Source: Candidatus Poribacteria bacterium (lineage in GTDB: Bacteria > Poribacteria > WGA-4E > UBA9662). From it: DNA of 64,000 bases. The stretch is from NCBI GenBank assembly GCA_030748495.1, contig JASMLX010000006.1, forward strand, positions 1-64,000. Direction: 5' to 3'. The number at the start of each line of letters is the position of its first letter. The stretch's first letter is position 1. Below, one piece after another: positions 1 to 9,008 of the stretch. The notes under the pieces were generated by a model, which searched no databases, had not been told where the DNA came from, and saw only the letters and a list, made by a program, of their open reading frames with translations. Made by a program: the position numbers and the translations under genes.

Positions 1-181
1 TCAGTTGAACCATTTCAAGGGGAATTACCTCGATCTGGTTGTGTTCCAAATGTAGTATAGTCAGACTAGTCAGTTGAAAAAGTTCAGAGGGAATTTCAGT
101 CAATCCTTGATTCTTTAAATCCAGAACCTGAACCTTGTCCTGTTCGTTTAATGCCTGTGACAAATCGGTATAGATTTTCAT
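1..181 (-). CDS. Leucine-rich repeat protein, 5' part only
   Basis: The first 60 residues are visible and the gene runs off the left edge. From the ATG at 181 the product reads MKIYTDLSQALNEQ and then two LRR units (VQVLDLKNQGLTEIPSELF, then LTILHLEHNQIEVIP), the usual L-x-L-x-x-N-x-L pattern of bacterial LRR proteins, which normally mediate protein binding. Directly upstream, in another frame and ending at a TGA that overlaps this ATG, lies a hydrophobic stretch (about 295 down to 182, LGTLISFWLPLYFGLS then a hydrophilic linker). The gene may therefore once have encoded a membrane-anchored LRR protein split by a frameshift at about 181. I see no good ribosome binding site before the ATG. Target and function are unknown. 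Confidence 0.6.
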   Translation of the reverse strand, partial: MKIYTDLSQALNEQDKVQVLDLKNQGLTEIPSELFQLTSLTILHLEHNQIEVIPLEMVQL

Positions 182-748
182 CCGGCAGGAATGGAGGGAG
201 CTTCTGATAATCGTTTGATTGGGTGGCCTGTAGACAAGCCAAAATAAAGGGGCAGCCAAAAGCTAATGAGTGTACCTAAGGAGAAGATGGCCAACCCTTT
301 ATCTCAGCGATTACAAAAGGAGAGTTGATGAAACGTTAAATTATGAATAGCATAAAATGTGCCACTGTTACGAACACTAGTCGAACTCCTGGTGTCGGTT
401 ATGTTTACTAGGGAGAAGATAGACAGTATATCTGTTTTGCCTAAATATTAGGCAAAGATTTGAGTAAAGAATGTACAAATCAACCTGCCCCAAAAAGGTA
501 AGCGTACGAAATAGTGTGGAATTGTCATCCTTTTCATCGCGTAGCCAATCTACAGCAGACTAAGCCATGAAAACCATACTACTCAGCCTGCAGGTTGCCG
601 ATGAGATTACTTCCATCAACCAGTTGGAACCGTCTGTTGGCCATCTAGTTCAATAAATCAAGGGCCGACTCTTAGGCAACATGCTAACTCAACTCCGTGT
701 TTCTTATCGTTGGTTGACGAACTCCTGCATGGCCGCCTGTGTCTGCTG
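182..748. other. Intergenic, no recognisable intact gene
   Basis: Apart from the hydrophobic out-of-frame segment next to the LRR gene (about 182-295, minus strand), I see no family-level similarity here. Short open stretches exist, such as a 29-codon plus-strand one starting near 567, but none has support. The flanking decayed genes suggest this is eroded sequence. Confidence 0.4.
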
Positions 749-1460
749 TCAGATCTCTACCAGTGGCGGATAGAGCTCTTTTACTTGGCCCGGTGCCTGG
801 CTCTGGGCTTGATCTTCCATCCTGACTGCCATGGCTGACATCCGTTGGGCTCCACTATTGGCCGCTGTCCCCTTCATACGGTGACTCCGCCTGCTGACCT
901 GTGACCAATCCTCGATCTGGATGGCCTGGGCCAGTTCTTCCATATCCCAGCCAATAGTGGTGACGGTCAGGGCGCTGATCTCCTGCACTAACTCCACCGC
1001 CCCCAACTCCATCAGCTGATCCGGCTGGAACAGAGCTACTGCCTCCTCTGTGGTCCAATCACTGTCCTTGGCTGAAGGATTCAAACCGTCACCGCTGCTG
1101 CTTCCGGTCGATACCCGGGTCTGCAGTCGATGACTTCAAAGCGCAGGCGTTCCTACTCAAGCGGCACCACCTTCAGCCGCATGCTGCCTTCTGACGAGAA
1201 CTTGATGGCGTTACTGATCAGGTTGATCAAGACCTGACTAATCTTCTGCTGATCTCCCTGTCGAATTGGTGACAGATCCGGTGCCCACTCCAGTTGCAGA
1301 AACAGGTCCTGATCCTCAACCAGCGGACGCAGCAGGCTCAGGACCTGCTGACAGGTTTGGAGGAGACGAAAGGGGGCTGCCTGGTAGGCCGTGGGCCACA
1401 TTCCCTAGCCGGTCAATGTATTGGCCTCGATTACGTCGTTGGTAAGAAGACGGGGCCTGG
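749..1460 (-). pseudogene. Hybrid sensor histidine kinase remnant (HisKA end, HATPase N-box, HPt)
   Basis: Read on the minus strand, 1450-1408 gives LLTNDVIEANTLTG, the end of a HisKA dimerisation helix. An in-frame TAG at 1405-1407 follows, then a segment with the ATPase N-box (QVLINLISNAIKFSSEG, about 1260-1190). A second in-frame stop lies at 1153-1155, followed by RLRFEVID, where the D-box should begin. The rest of the ATPase and any receiver domains are missing. In another frame, 1084-749 encodes an HPt domain with the phospho-accepting His in SHRMKG (residue 68 of that ORF). The order HisKA-HATPase-(deleted)-HPt matches BarA/ArcB-type hybrid kinases. Two nonsense codons, an internal deletion and a frame change show it is dead. 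The part carrying the catalytic His would lie beyond 1460, where an IS5 remnant now begins. Confidence 0.8.
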
Positions 1461-1478
1461 TTACAGGTGTGGCGCAGG

Positions 1479-1975
1479 TTGATCGACTGGGAAGAAACCT
1501 TGATCGACGGTATCTTGGCAGCGGCAAAAAAAGGGAGTCTGCCGTCGGAAAAACCAAACGTGGCAAAGGTAACAAACTGATGGTGGTGACCAACGGTCAG
1601 GGGATTCCTATCGGAGGCTACCTCTGTTCGGCCTGACCTGCGGAAGTGACCTTGGTCAAGGCTAGATTGGCTTGATTCGAGCTAAAGGCGTCGAGACAGT
1701 CTTTGATTGCGGATAAAGCCTCTGACAGTCAGTTTTTAGGTGAACAACTTGCTGATCAACAAATTGAGCTGGTTGCAGCGCCTCGAAAAAATAGAAAGAA
1801 GACTCAAACACCAGATGGTTGACCGCGACGAGGCTAGCGAAAAGGATGGAAAATAGAGCCTACCATCGGTTGGCTAACCAGCTTTGGCCGCATGACCACC
1901 CGATGGGATCGACAGCTGACCATCTATCGCGCCTGTTTTCATGTCGCCTGTCTCATCGTAACGATGAGGCACTTA
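1479..1975 (+). mobile_element. IS5-family transposase remnant
   Basis: Conserved IS5 (IS427-like) transposase blocks appear in order but in shifting frames. LIDWEETLIDG starts at 1479. A frame change lies at the A-run near 1527, followed by SAVGKTKRGKGNKLMVV and GQGIPIGGYL. After a TGA near 1635 comes AEVTLVKA, then LIADKASDSQFLGEQLAD and ELVAAPRKNRKKTQTPDG. The C-terminal block WKIEPTIGWLTSFGRM and DRQLTIYRACFHVACLI runs to about 1975. Only about 165 codons remain, with several frameshifts and stops, so it is a dead copy. It sits exactly where the histidine-kinase fragment stops, which suggests it inserted in that gene. I could not identify terminal inverted repeats. Confidence 0.8.
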
Positions 1976-2195
1976 TGAAATGACTTCTAGTCAATTTAGA
2001 GTCTTTGGTTACCTCACACATGTTTTTCCCATCCCTATTTATGATGAAGATTCCACTACCTTTACCCTTTGCTCCCTTACCGATAAACCAAGAAACAAAA
2101 GCAATATGTTTGACATCTGGTGACCATGTTGGCTGCTGATCATCACTGGGATGATCAGCTAATTGACGTATACTATACCCTGCTTTATCCACCAT
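1953..2195 (-). pseudogene. TolB-like (WD40/PD40) beta-propeller fragment
   Basis: The 80-codon reading frame contains one clear PD40 blade: IRQLADHPSDDQQPTWSPD, then KHIAFVSW, then GIFIINRDGKNMCEVTKD. Such blades occur in TolB and in many secreted propeller proteins of this kind of bacterium, which carry four to six blades after a signal peptide. Neither a signal peptide nor further blades are present. The frame is open a little upstream of the ATG (IKIDGINDIF precedes it) until a stop near 2240. It abuts the IS5 remnant, so it is best read as the truncated end of a larger gene. Confidence 0.55.
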
Positions 2196-2439
2196 AAATA
2201 TATCATTGATCCCATCTATTTTTATGCCTTTTACCTCCTTTTACACCCGAACTTCTTTAAAAAACTATCTGTTGTCTATCAAGTGACCAAGACGGATTTG
2301 TACCTATATAGGACTTACACAGTTGAGCACAAAATGAGGTGGAGTGACCCAGTCGAAATAAGGTTAAAGCAGATCCAAGCCATGATCAGACTCAAAAAGG
2401 ACGCACTTGACGACACCGGCTGGAGTCTGTTATAGTGTG

Positions 2440-2468
2440 TTGACAATCAGTGAAACCCTTGCTGTATC
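2440..2468 (+). promoter_or_regulatory. Possible sigma-70 promoter for the BNR-repeat gene
   Basis: A perfect TTGACA at 2440-2445 is followed after 17 bp by TGTATC (2463-2468), which matches the -10 consensus only partly. It lies 88 bp upstream of the GTG at 2556. The prediction rests on sequence alone. Confidence 0.3.
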
Positions 2469-2555
2469 AGGGGAAACGGTTCAAAAAGTGGAAGAATTAT
2501 AGTGGGTGAACGGGTCAATGCTTTAACCCTATATATTATACCCAGGAGGACAAAA

Positions 2556-3476
2556 GTGAAAACGGTTTGGTTATTTTCAGATACCGGTATCTTAGATCAG
2601 CAGGCTCGACCTGTACCGGGGGTGCCGTTTCAGGATCCGGTAACCGTTGGTGCACCGCATCAAGATCAATTGGCAGTAATCGTCGATAGACATCAGATCT
2701 GGGTACATCAGGATGGTCGATGGGAACAGGTGATTTCGACGGAGATGCAGCTGCACTGCCTCTGCTGGACCGCAGAAGGACGGTTGCTGGTTGGAACCGC
2801 AGAGGCTCGGGTGGCTGAAGTCGAAAACGGACAACTCAACTTTCTAACCAGTTTTGATAACATACCGGAACGCCAACTATGGAAAACTCCCTGGGGAGGA
2901 CCTCCTGACCTTCGTTCCTTTGCCATAGCCAGGGACGGCACCGTCTATGCCAATATCCATGTGGGTTGGATTGCCAGGTCGAAGGATAGTGGGCAAACCT
3001 GGCAAAATCTAAAGCAGGGATTAGAAATGGATGTTCATCAGGTGGCCGCCCATCCACATGAGGTGACAACTGTTTTTGCCGCTACCGCCAGCGGCTTTTA
3101 CTTCAGCCAGGATCAAGGCCAAACCTTCACCCGTTTGGGTCAGGAGATGCCCTATCACTATCAGAGAGGCTGCGCCGTTTTTCTGGAAGGTGAGGTCTAC
3201 CTGACTTCGACCTCCCGTGGCCCTCACGGTTCTGCAGAGGCTCGGTTATACCGAAGTCAGGATTCAGGTCAGAATTGGACTCAAGTGGAGGGCTTACCTG
3301 ACCCGATCGACCACAATATCGATACCTTTCAGATTATCATTATTAATGAGACCACCGCACTAGTTGTCATCGAAGACAACCAACTGTATCAGACCACTGA
3401 TCTGGGATACCACTGGCAAAAGATAGATCAGCAGTTTCCCCGCCTTTACGGTGGACAGATGGTCAATGGAGGTTAG
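2556..3476 (+). CDS. BNR/Asp-box (sialidase-like, Ycf48-like) beta-propeller protein
   Basis: The GTG at 2556 is chosen because AGGAGG lies 5 bp upstream (2544-2549); an in-frame GTG at 2502 has no such site. The product of about 306 residues contains repeated Asp-box motifs typical of sialidase/BNR and WD40/YVTN-like propellers: SKDSGQTWQNL, SQDQGQTFTRLG, SQDSGQNWTQVEG and TTDLGYHWQKI, spaced about 50-60 residues apart. No signal peptide is visible at this start, so the protein may be cytoplasmic. No sialidase catalytic residues (FRIP motif, catalytic Tyr/Glu) were recognised, so a structural or binding propeller is more likely than a glycosidase. Similar proteins are often annotated exo-alpha-sialidase or glycosyl hydrolase without proof. 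It appears monocistronic. Confidence 0.75.
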   Translation: MKTVWLFSDTGILDQQARPVPGVPFQDPVTVGAPHQDQLAVIVDRHQIWVHQDGRWEQVISTEMQLHCLCWTAEGRLLVGTAEARVAEVENGQLNFLTSFDNIPERQLWKTPWGGPPDLRSFAIARDGTVYANIHVGWIARSKDSGQTWQNLKQGLEMDVHQVAAHPHEVTTVFAATASGFYFSQDQGQTFTRLGQEMPYHYQRGCAVFLEGEVYLTSTSRGPHGSAEARLYRSQDSGQNWTQVEGLPDPIDHNIDTFQIIIINETTALVVIEDNQLYQTTDLGYHWQKIDQQFPRLYGGQMVNGG

Positions 3477-3724
3477 AGCGATATTCAACGGGCAGAACAA
3501 AATGAGATCGCTGATTCGTTTGCTGTTACTACACGTGCCTCAATTCGTGAGAGCGCGCCTTTCTCAAGGTGGGAATTTGTAGCTCTGCCTTGTAGTCGGG
3601 CAAATCTACAAATCCAGAAAACGTAGCTGTATCCTGAACACAGAGCATTAAAATCTGGTCAGATATTCTGCTATAAAGCCTAGTCGACTCAATTGACAAG
3701 TGCAATCTTTCAATTGGGAAAAGG

Positions 3725-3750
3725 TATAATTAAATATCTACCTAAAGGAG
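3725..3750 (+). promoter_or_regulatory. -10 element and Shine-Dalgarno of the dgoD-like gene
   Basis: A consensus TATAAT (3725-3730) stands 30 bp upstream of the start codon, with AAAGGAG at 3744-3750, 10 bp from the ATG. A TTGACA exists at 3693-3698, but the 26 bp spacing is too long for a standard promoter, so the -35 is undefined. If the -10 is real, the 5' leader would be short. Confidence 0.35.
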
Positions 3751-3760
3751 TTGGATGTAG

Positions 3761-4858
3761 ATGAAAATTACCAAACTTGAGACATTCCTGATTGCACCCC
3801 GTTGGTTGTTTTTGCGGGTGCACACTGACGAAGGAATCGTTGGTCTAGGAGAGCCGTACCTTGAAGGGCGTGCCACCACCTCTGCTGAAGCAGTCAAAGA
3901 ACTTGAAGATTATCTCATCGGTCAGGACCCTAGGCGAATCATTCATCATTGGGAGGCGATGTATAGACAACCCTGCTATCACGGTGGTGCTATTATGATG
4001 AGTGCGATTAGCGGTATTGAGATAGCACTTTGGGATATTCTAGGCAAAAGTGTTGGTTTGCCAGTGTGGCAACTGCTGGGTGGCCGAGTACGAGATCGCA
4101 TTCGACTGTACAAGGGAGGTGGTTCGGTCGAACAGATTAAAGAGGATGTTGCCCGCGGGTTCAAAGGTTTCAAGATCGGTTTTTCCGGCCAACCGAGGAT
4201 CCATGCCACAAAAGAGTTCATTGATAAGGCTGTAGCCCACTTTGGAGAAATCCGAGATGCGGTGGGTCCCTCCATCGACATTGCCGTCGATTTACACGGC
4301 GCATTTCTACCCGCAGCGGCTGTTCCGATCATCAAGGCGCTGGAGCCGTTGCATCCTGCATGGATTGAGGATCCATGTCAGTGTGAGAACTATGATGAGA
4401 TGGCGCGGATCGCCCAGGGTACAAGTATTCCAATTGCAGCAGGTGAGCGCGTTTTTACACGTTGGGCGTTTCGGGAACTTCTGGAACGCGGTGCAGCCAA
4501 GATTTTAAACCCCGATCCTTCGCATGTGGGTGGTATTTTTGAAACGCGTTTTATCGCCGCCATGGCAGAGATGCACTACGCAGGTGTTGCACCGCACTGT
4601 CCACTTGGGCCCATTGCCCTAGCAGCTTGCTTGCAACTTGATGCGATAATGCCAAATTTTGTGTCTCAGGAACACGTAACGCTCGGCCAAGGATACCTCA
4701 AAGAGCCTTTTGTTCCAGTCGACGGCTACCTGCCGATCCCTGACCGACCGGGATTGGGTATCGAACTGGATGATGATGCCATAACGGACAAAATAGGTGC
4801 TATTTTCCGGCCCCAGGCACCTCTGCATCCAGAGGACGGCACAGTTGTCGATTGGTAA
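3761..4858 (+). CDS. dgoD: D-galactonate dehydratase-type enolase-superfamily enzyme
   Basis: The 365-residue product resembles E. coli DgoD along its whole length, from MKITKLETF and the P-R-W-x-F-L block to HPEDGTVVDW. DgoD dehydrates D-galactonate to 2-keto-3-deoxygalactonate with Mg2+. The DgoD ligand and catalytic set is present with a constant offset of six residues: D177 and H179 (VDLHG), E203 (WIEDP), E229 (AAGER), H279 (APHCPLGP) and E304 (SQEH). All metal ligands and both catalytic His residues are therefore kept. The loop after about 138 (FKIGFSGQ) differs from DgoD, so a related sugar acid could be the substrate. The gene stands alone; no kinase or aldolase of the DeLey-Doudoroff route is adjacent. 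Confidence 0.85.
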   Translation: MKITKLETFLIAPRWLFLRVHTDEGIVGLGEPYLEGRATTSAEAVKELEDYLIGQDPRRIIHHWEAMYRQPCYHGGAIMMSAISGIEIALWDILGKSVGLPVWQLLGGRVRDRIRLYKGGGSVEQIKEDVARGFKGFKIGFSGQPRIHATKEFIDKAVAHFGEIRDAVGPSIDIAVDLHGAFLPAAAVPIIKALEPLHPAWIEDPCQCENYDEMARIAQGTSIPIAAGERVFTRWAFRELLERGAAKILNPDPSHVGGIFETRFIAAMAEMHYAGVAPHCPLGPIALAACLQLDAIMPNFVSQEHVTLGQGYLKEPFVPVDGYLPIPDRPGLGIELDDDAITDKIGAIFRPQAPLHPEDGTVVDW

Positions 4859-5110
4859 AAATTCTCGCCAATAAAACCTGAAATTAAGCTCTAGCTAGGG
4901 CTAACAAAGTCTGAACCTTGATCAGGTTTGGAACTAGCAACCGTTGTTGATAGCTATTGGTGCCAATGAGTTTAACCCTCAGTTCCAAAAGTGGTACTCT
5001 CTACTTTCACTATGGCTTCTATTATGTCTGGACATCCTGCTATAGTGTAGGAAAGTTATGTCAGATTCGGTCGATGAACTGACATAAGCGTTAGTGTTGG
5101 TAACAGATCG

Positions 5111-7051
5111 CTACCCTACAGTGAATTGGTAGGTCGGTATGTTGAATATAATGCTTACCAAATTCCAAACGCCACCCACCATATATTCGCCTAAAATAAT
5201 ACCGAGGAAAAAAGGTACAGTCTGCCGATACGATCTTAGACCTCCGTAGCGTAGAACGATCAGCTTAACGATCCAGCTGATCAGAAATGAACTCCAAACA
5301 TGGATTCCCCAACTACTGGAAATAGCGTATCCCAACGGATGAAAAGGCCACCACAGAAAGTGCAATCGAAGAAACATCATACCGATTGAGAGTAGAAATC
5401 CGACACTGACTGCTCCTATGGCAAATAGATCCGGTTCCGTTCGGTGTAAAAGCCAGGACTCCAGCCAGCGAAACGTCTCTCTACCGAACCCTCCCGATCC
5501 CCACCAGGTATAAAATCCTGACGCTGATCCGCGCCGGTAGAAACTGTCTAAAATCAGCCAAAAGGTTGAAACTACACTAGTAAATATGGCTAGCATTAAA
5601 ATCCAAATCAGGTTTCGACTAACACGGGGTGTCGAGATTCTAAGCTGATCAGACATCTTGAACCCCTCTAATTGATGGGGCATCGGATGACTAGCGTATG
5701 TACGATTGAACCAATGGTACAAAGCCAGTACAGCCAGGTTTTTCGGACCTAATCGCCGTGTGCCTTGCGCAATAATGGCAATGTGATCTGGCCCCAGAGG
5801 ATAATGGGCATCGTGTATGGGAAATCCCAACTCCGCTCGCATCCGTGTGATGGCCGTCGAGAGCAAGTAATAAAGGAAGAAAAAAGCGACAGACAGCCAA
5901 ATTCCCATCCCGGCTTGCACAGAAAAAAAGCAGAGAAATACAAAACCGAGAATGATTCCAATAACTGCCGCTCTATTACTGATACCACCTGCTATATCCG
6001 GTTGGTCTTTATCGGAACGAAATAGGCTTAAACCGACCTGCTGAAAATGGTGTCTCCCCGCCCACAATACAGCCAGAATAATCGCTATATAGGCGCCGAA
6101 TGATTGCTCCTTAGCGTAAGGGAAATTGGGTAATCCCTGTAAACCGACAGCACTGCTAAAAATCCGCTGAGCTTTTAAGACCCAGTAGAAAAACCAGGCT
6201 GAAAACAGGAGATCAATCGGCATTAGAAAGCCAAGTCCAATTAGATGTGGATGAACCGTAACTGGTGTCCATCCGATGGCATTCCAGGGGCGATCGGTCA
6301 ACAAGCGATGCAGGTTTAAAATCCTCTTGAGTGGAATGGATGGCAACACAGGATATAGAATGGCTAATCCGTTGACGAGTGTCAGTCCACCTGTTATGGA
6401 AAAACCGAGCCAGAGAGAACGATTGCGCAGCAGGTGGAGTTTGGGATCCATAATAGAGAGCGGTAGTTGAATGATTGGGTAGGTTAGTTTCTCTGTTTCA
6501 ATCCATTGCTTCCGCAACACGACGTTGATACAGAGCATAATACCCAATAGAGCCATTGTGAAAAGCAACCACCAGGTAAAAGGTTCAATCCATGGCCTCA
6601 CATGAGTCCAGTGATACAGGGTGGTTTCGCCTTCATAGTATCCCAGCAGCGAAATTTTATCTGAAACGGTTAGCCAGGACGGTAAATGGGGCAAGATAAG
6701 GTTTTTCCACTCGTTTTCCGGGGTTGAGAACCAGAAAGCGTGCCCCATCGAAGTTACTAAAATTTCCATCATGTTGTGTGAACAGATAGAAGAGGCCATA
6801 CACATCATCAGGTAGGACACCAGAAGTTCAGAGGGGGTAAGCGCCCAGGCGGGGGAGATACGCTTTATTAGGATTGATACGCCCACCAGCAGTACTAGGC
6901 AAAAGATAACGTTATAGTAGGGGACCAAGTAGGTGGGAAACGACCAGCGATTAAACTCGAATTGAATAATCCAAAAGCAGTTGACAGGAATGAGAATCAG
7001 GCCGATCAACACACTGCGAATGGTTAACCGGGCAGAAAATGGATCTTTCAT
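5111..7051 (-). CDS. DUF6785/DUF6784-family polytopic membrane protein
   Basis: The 646-residue product has more than ten predicted hydrophobic segments, starting at residues 11-30 (SVLIGLILIPVNCFWIIQF), 43-62 and 71-90 and continuing to the C terminus. The N-terminal part (ALTPSELLVSYLMMCMASSICSHNMMEIL) and the C-terminal part (SHPMPHQLEGFKMSD, GGLRSYRQTVPFFLGIILGEYMVGGVWNL) match the paired DUF6785 and DUF6784 domains found in Poribacteria, Planctomycetes and Armatimonadetes. The E-x-L-T-Y-P motif near residue 190 recalls oligopeptide-transporter-like proteins, so a transport role is a reasonable but unproven guess. The start has no clear Shine-Dalgarno. It is transcribed alone, opposite to its left neighbour. 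Confidence 0.8.
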   Translation of the reverse strand: MKDPFSARLTIRSVLIGLILIPVNCFWIIQFEFNRWSFPTYLVPYYNVIFCLVLLVGVSILIKRISPAWALTPSELLVSYLMMCMASSICSHNMMEILVTSMGHAFWFSTPENEWKNLILPHLPSWLTVSDKISLLGYYEGETTLYHWTHVRPWIEPFTWWLLFTMALLGIMLCINVVLRKQWIETEKLTYPIIQLPLSIMDPKLHLLRNRSLWLGFSITGGLTLVNGLAILYPVLPSIPLKRILNLHRLLTDRPWNAIGWTPVTVHPHLIGLGFLMPIDLLFSAWFFYWVLKAQRIFSSAVGLQGLPNFPYAKEQSFGAYIAIILAVLWAGRHHFQQVGLSLFRSDKDQPDIAGGISNRAAVIGIILGFVFLCFFSVQAGMGIWLSVAFFFLYYLLSTAITRMRAELGFPIHDAHYPLGPDHIAIIAQGTRRLGPKNLAVLALYHWFNRTYASHPMPHQLEGFKMSDQLRISTPRVSRNLIWILMLAIFTSVVSTFWLILDSFYRRGSASGFYTWWGSGGFGRETFRWLESWLLHRTEPDLFAIGAVSVGFLLSIGMMFLRLHFLWWPFHPLGYAISSSWGIHVWSSFLISWIVKLIVLRYGGLRSYRQTVPFFLGIILGEYMVGGVWNLVSIIFNIPTYQFTVG

Positions 7052-7898
7052 TTCGGGTTGGGATTGAACGGCTCTGTTCTTCCATTTCCCTGATCAAGCA
7101 CTAACTGCAGGTTAGTGTCCCTGACTTGCCCTTTGCTTTCGCGGGAACAGGTCGGGACATGCTTGCTAGAGTTCATCGTAGTATAATGCGAGAATAGATA
7201 CAATTCTCGATTCTTAGTTTTTTGATCGGGGAGTGGAGATGGATCGCCTCACCTTGCCTCCCTGCTTGTTGTATCGTTGTCTTCGGTTCATCGCCTAGCC
7301 AATGCTAGATCAACTTTGTGTTGTCTTTAAGGCTAACTGACCAGTAGTGCTTGCTATTATTGAGAGTTGCCGTCATATTAACCAGATAGACGGGATAAAA
7401 CACAGTCCATGTCACAACAACAAAAACAATAAGGACAATGGTATAGACAGGTAACCGCTTCCGCCTAAAGTCCTAATAGTCTTTAATCTCTTTAGTAGGA
7501 GAAGGCTGACCATAATGAGGGCAATTCCGAGCTTGCTTACTGACCTAGTGATCACAGGTACGGTATTTACCAAGCAAATCTTCTTGCATCCAAGCAAACT
7601 CCACATTTAAATCGAATAGATCATAGATTATGACGATAAACGTTGGTACTATATCACTAAAAATCAAGAGCGGCATTACTTATATATCAACGAGTTGGCT
7701 AAGACGCTGCTGGAATCGACTATCAATATCTATGATAGTTATTGATCTCTATCACTAATACTCACTTACTTTTATCCCTTCGCCGTTGTCAAAGTAGAGA
7801 TACACTTGAAGCCTTTATCCTGTACTACCAATAACTTAGGAAGCAGAAAGTAGTAATACTGCTATCAATCCTGATCTGACTACATAGACCATAATTTA
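7052..7898. other. Intergenic, nothing convincing
   Basis: About 850 bp without a supported gene. A minus-strand frame at 7412-7606 (64 codons, partly hydrophobic) has no recognisable domain, no ribosome binding site and a composition like the surrounding AT-rich spacer, so I do not call it. No insertion-sequence motif was seen. Confidence 0.4.
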
Positions 7899-8981
7899 TC
7901 ACCTAAAAGAAATTCCAAAATGTGAATATACGGGTCTTTCAACTCCATCCCAATCAGCGGGTCGATTAATTATACCCCCCATATCTTCGACATACATACA
8001 AGACGACCCTCCTTGATCACATGCCATGGCATCGTAGGCCCCAAATGACCGTAACATTTTTGCGCAATCTTCATAGGTCAAACCTACGCTGTACCATGGG
8101 CGCTTTCCATCTACAACCATCAAAAGGAGTTCGGAACCGTCCTGATCCAATCCCATAACTGTTCTAGCATAGGGAAAATCCCGTCTGTACTGTCGAGGAA
8201 AAATAATTTTATTCTTTTTCAAAATATCGAAACGCCCCCAAATGGCATTGTAATAATCATCTTTATACTCTGTATCCACAAATTTCTCTTCGTAGTACTT
8301 CGCCACATTATGTTTGTTAAACCCGATGAAGGGACGCAATTCTGTATCCACCATCATCACAGGATTCCCATTTCTGACCCAATTACCAGACCATTTACCC
8401 AATTCACAATTAGGGGCCGGCGTTTCTCCTGCTTCACCGTTAATGGCCAATATAGCACCATGTTTCTTGGCAAATGCACTTGTCAAATACTTTTCTCTTT
8501 TCTGCGGAGAAATTTCAATTTTAATCTTTGGATGTGTCAAATCGACCCGAGCAATATAAACAACTGAATTGGGCTGTTGTTGAATTACCGTCAACAATTG
8601 AATAGCCTCATTTATGGAACGCTTAAACAGTTTTGCTTTTGGGAATTCTTTGTTAAATTTCGATAGGTCAATGGGAGTATGAAAAGCAACAGTTCTTATT
8701 TTCATTCGTACATTTCGAACGTTTTCATTTAACGCATTCATTTCAGTACTAATAAAAGCGAACTTTTTATCCGCCACATAAAGAAGTAGCATCAGTATCA
8801 ATGCAGCATTGATATAGAGACGTTTTTGATTGGAAAGTTTTTTGAGCCACCGTCTTCCGAGCCAATTAAACAGAACCAATGCAATGACCATGAATATGAA
8901 AAGCAAATTAAAAGGCAATTCCATCATACGCCATGCAGTGGAAATTAAATTGTCGAGCAGGTTATTTATGATATTTCCCAT
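7899..8981 (-). CDS. Membrane-anchored phosphodiester glycosidase (NAGPA/DUF2233) family protein
   Basis: Using the ATG at 8981 (a TTG 27 bp further upstream is also in frame; neither has a strong Shine-Dalgarno), the product has about 360 residues. Two hydrophobic segments come first (PFNLLFIFMVIALVLF and LYINAALILMLLLYVA), then an extracytoplasmic domain. Its features are those of the NAGPA domain of the GlcNAc-1-phosphodiester alpha-N-acetylglucosaminidase family: AILAINGEAG near residue 185, PYARTVMGLDQDGSELLLMVVDG near 280, and the AMACDQGGSSCMYV block near 325 that forms the active-site Asp/Gly-Gly-Ser loop. In bacteria this domain is linked to exopolysaccharide or phosphodiester-linked sugar processing; the substrate here is unknown. 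Confidence 0.75.
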   Translation of the reverse strand: MGNIINNLLDNLISTAWRMMELPFNLLFIFMVIALVLFNWLGRRWLKKLSNQKRLYINAALILMLLLYVADKKFAFISTEMNALNENVRNVRMKIRTVAFHTPIDLSKFNKEFPKAKLFKRSINEAIQLLTVIQQQPNSVVYIARVDLTHPKIKIEISPQKREKYLTSAFAKKHGAILAINGEAGETPAPNCELGKWSGNWVRNGNPVMMVDTELRPFIGFNKHNVAKYYEEKFVDTEYKDDYYNAIWGRFDILKKNKIIFPRQYRRDFPYARTVMGLDQDGSELLLMVVDGKRPWYSVGLTYEDCAKMLRSFGAYDAMACDQGGSSCMYVEDMGGIINRPADWDGVERPVYSHFGISFR

Positions 8982-9008
8982 AAAGTTGTCATTTCGTCGG
9001 TGTCGCAA

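Noticed and set aside
2163..2435. 90-codon plus-strand ORF
   Set aside because: It lies mostly antisense to the TolB-like fragment and its sequence shows no coding pattern or motif.
3693..3730. Full sigma-70 promoter TTGACA...TATAAT for the dgoD-like gene
   Set aside because: The spacing is 26 bp, too long for one promoter; only the -10 was kept as tentative.
7412..7606. 64-codon partly hydrophobic minus-strand ORF
   Set aside because: No ribosome binding site, no domain, AT-rich spacer composition; more likely chance.
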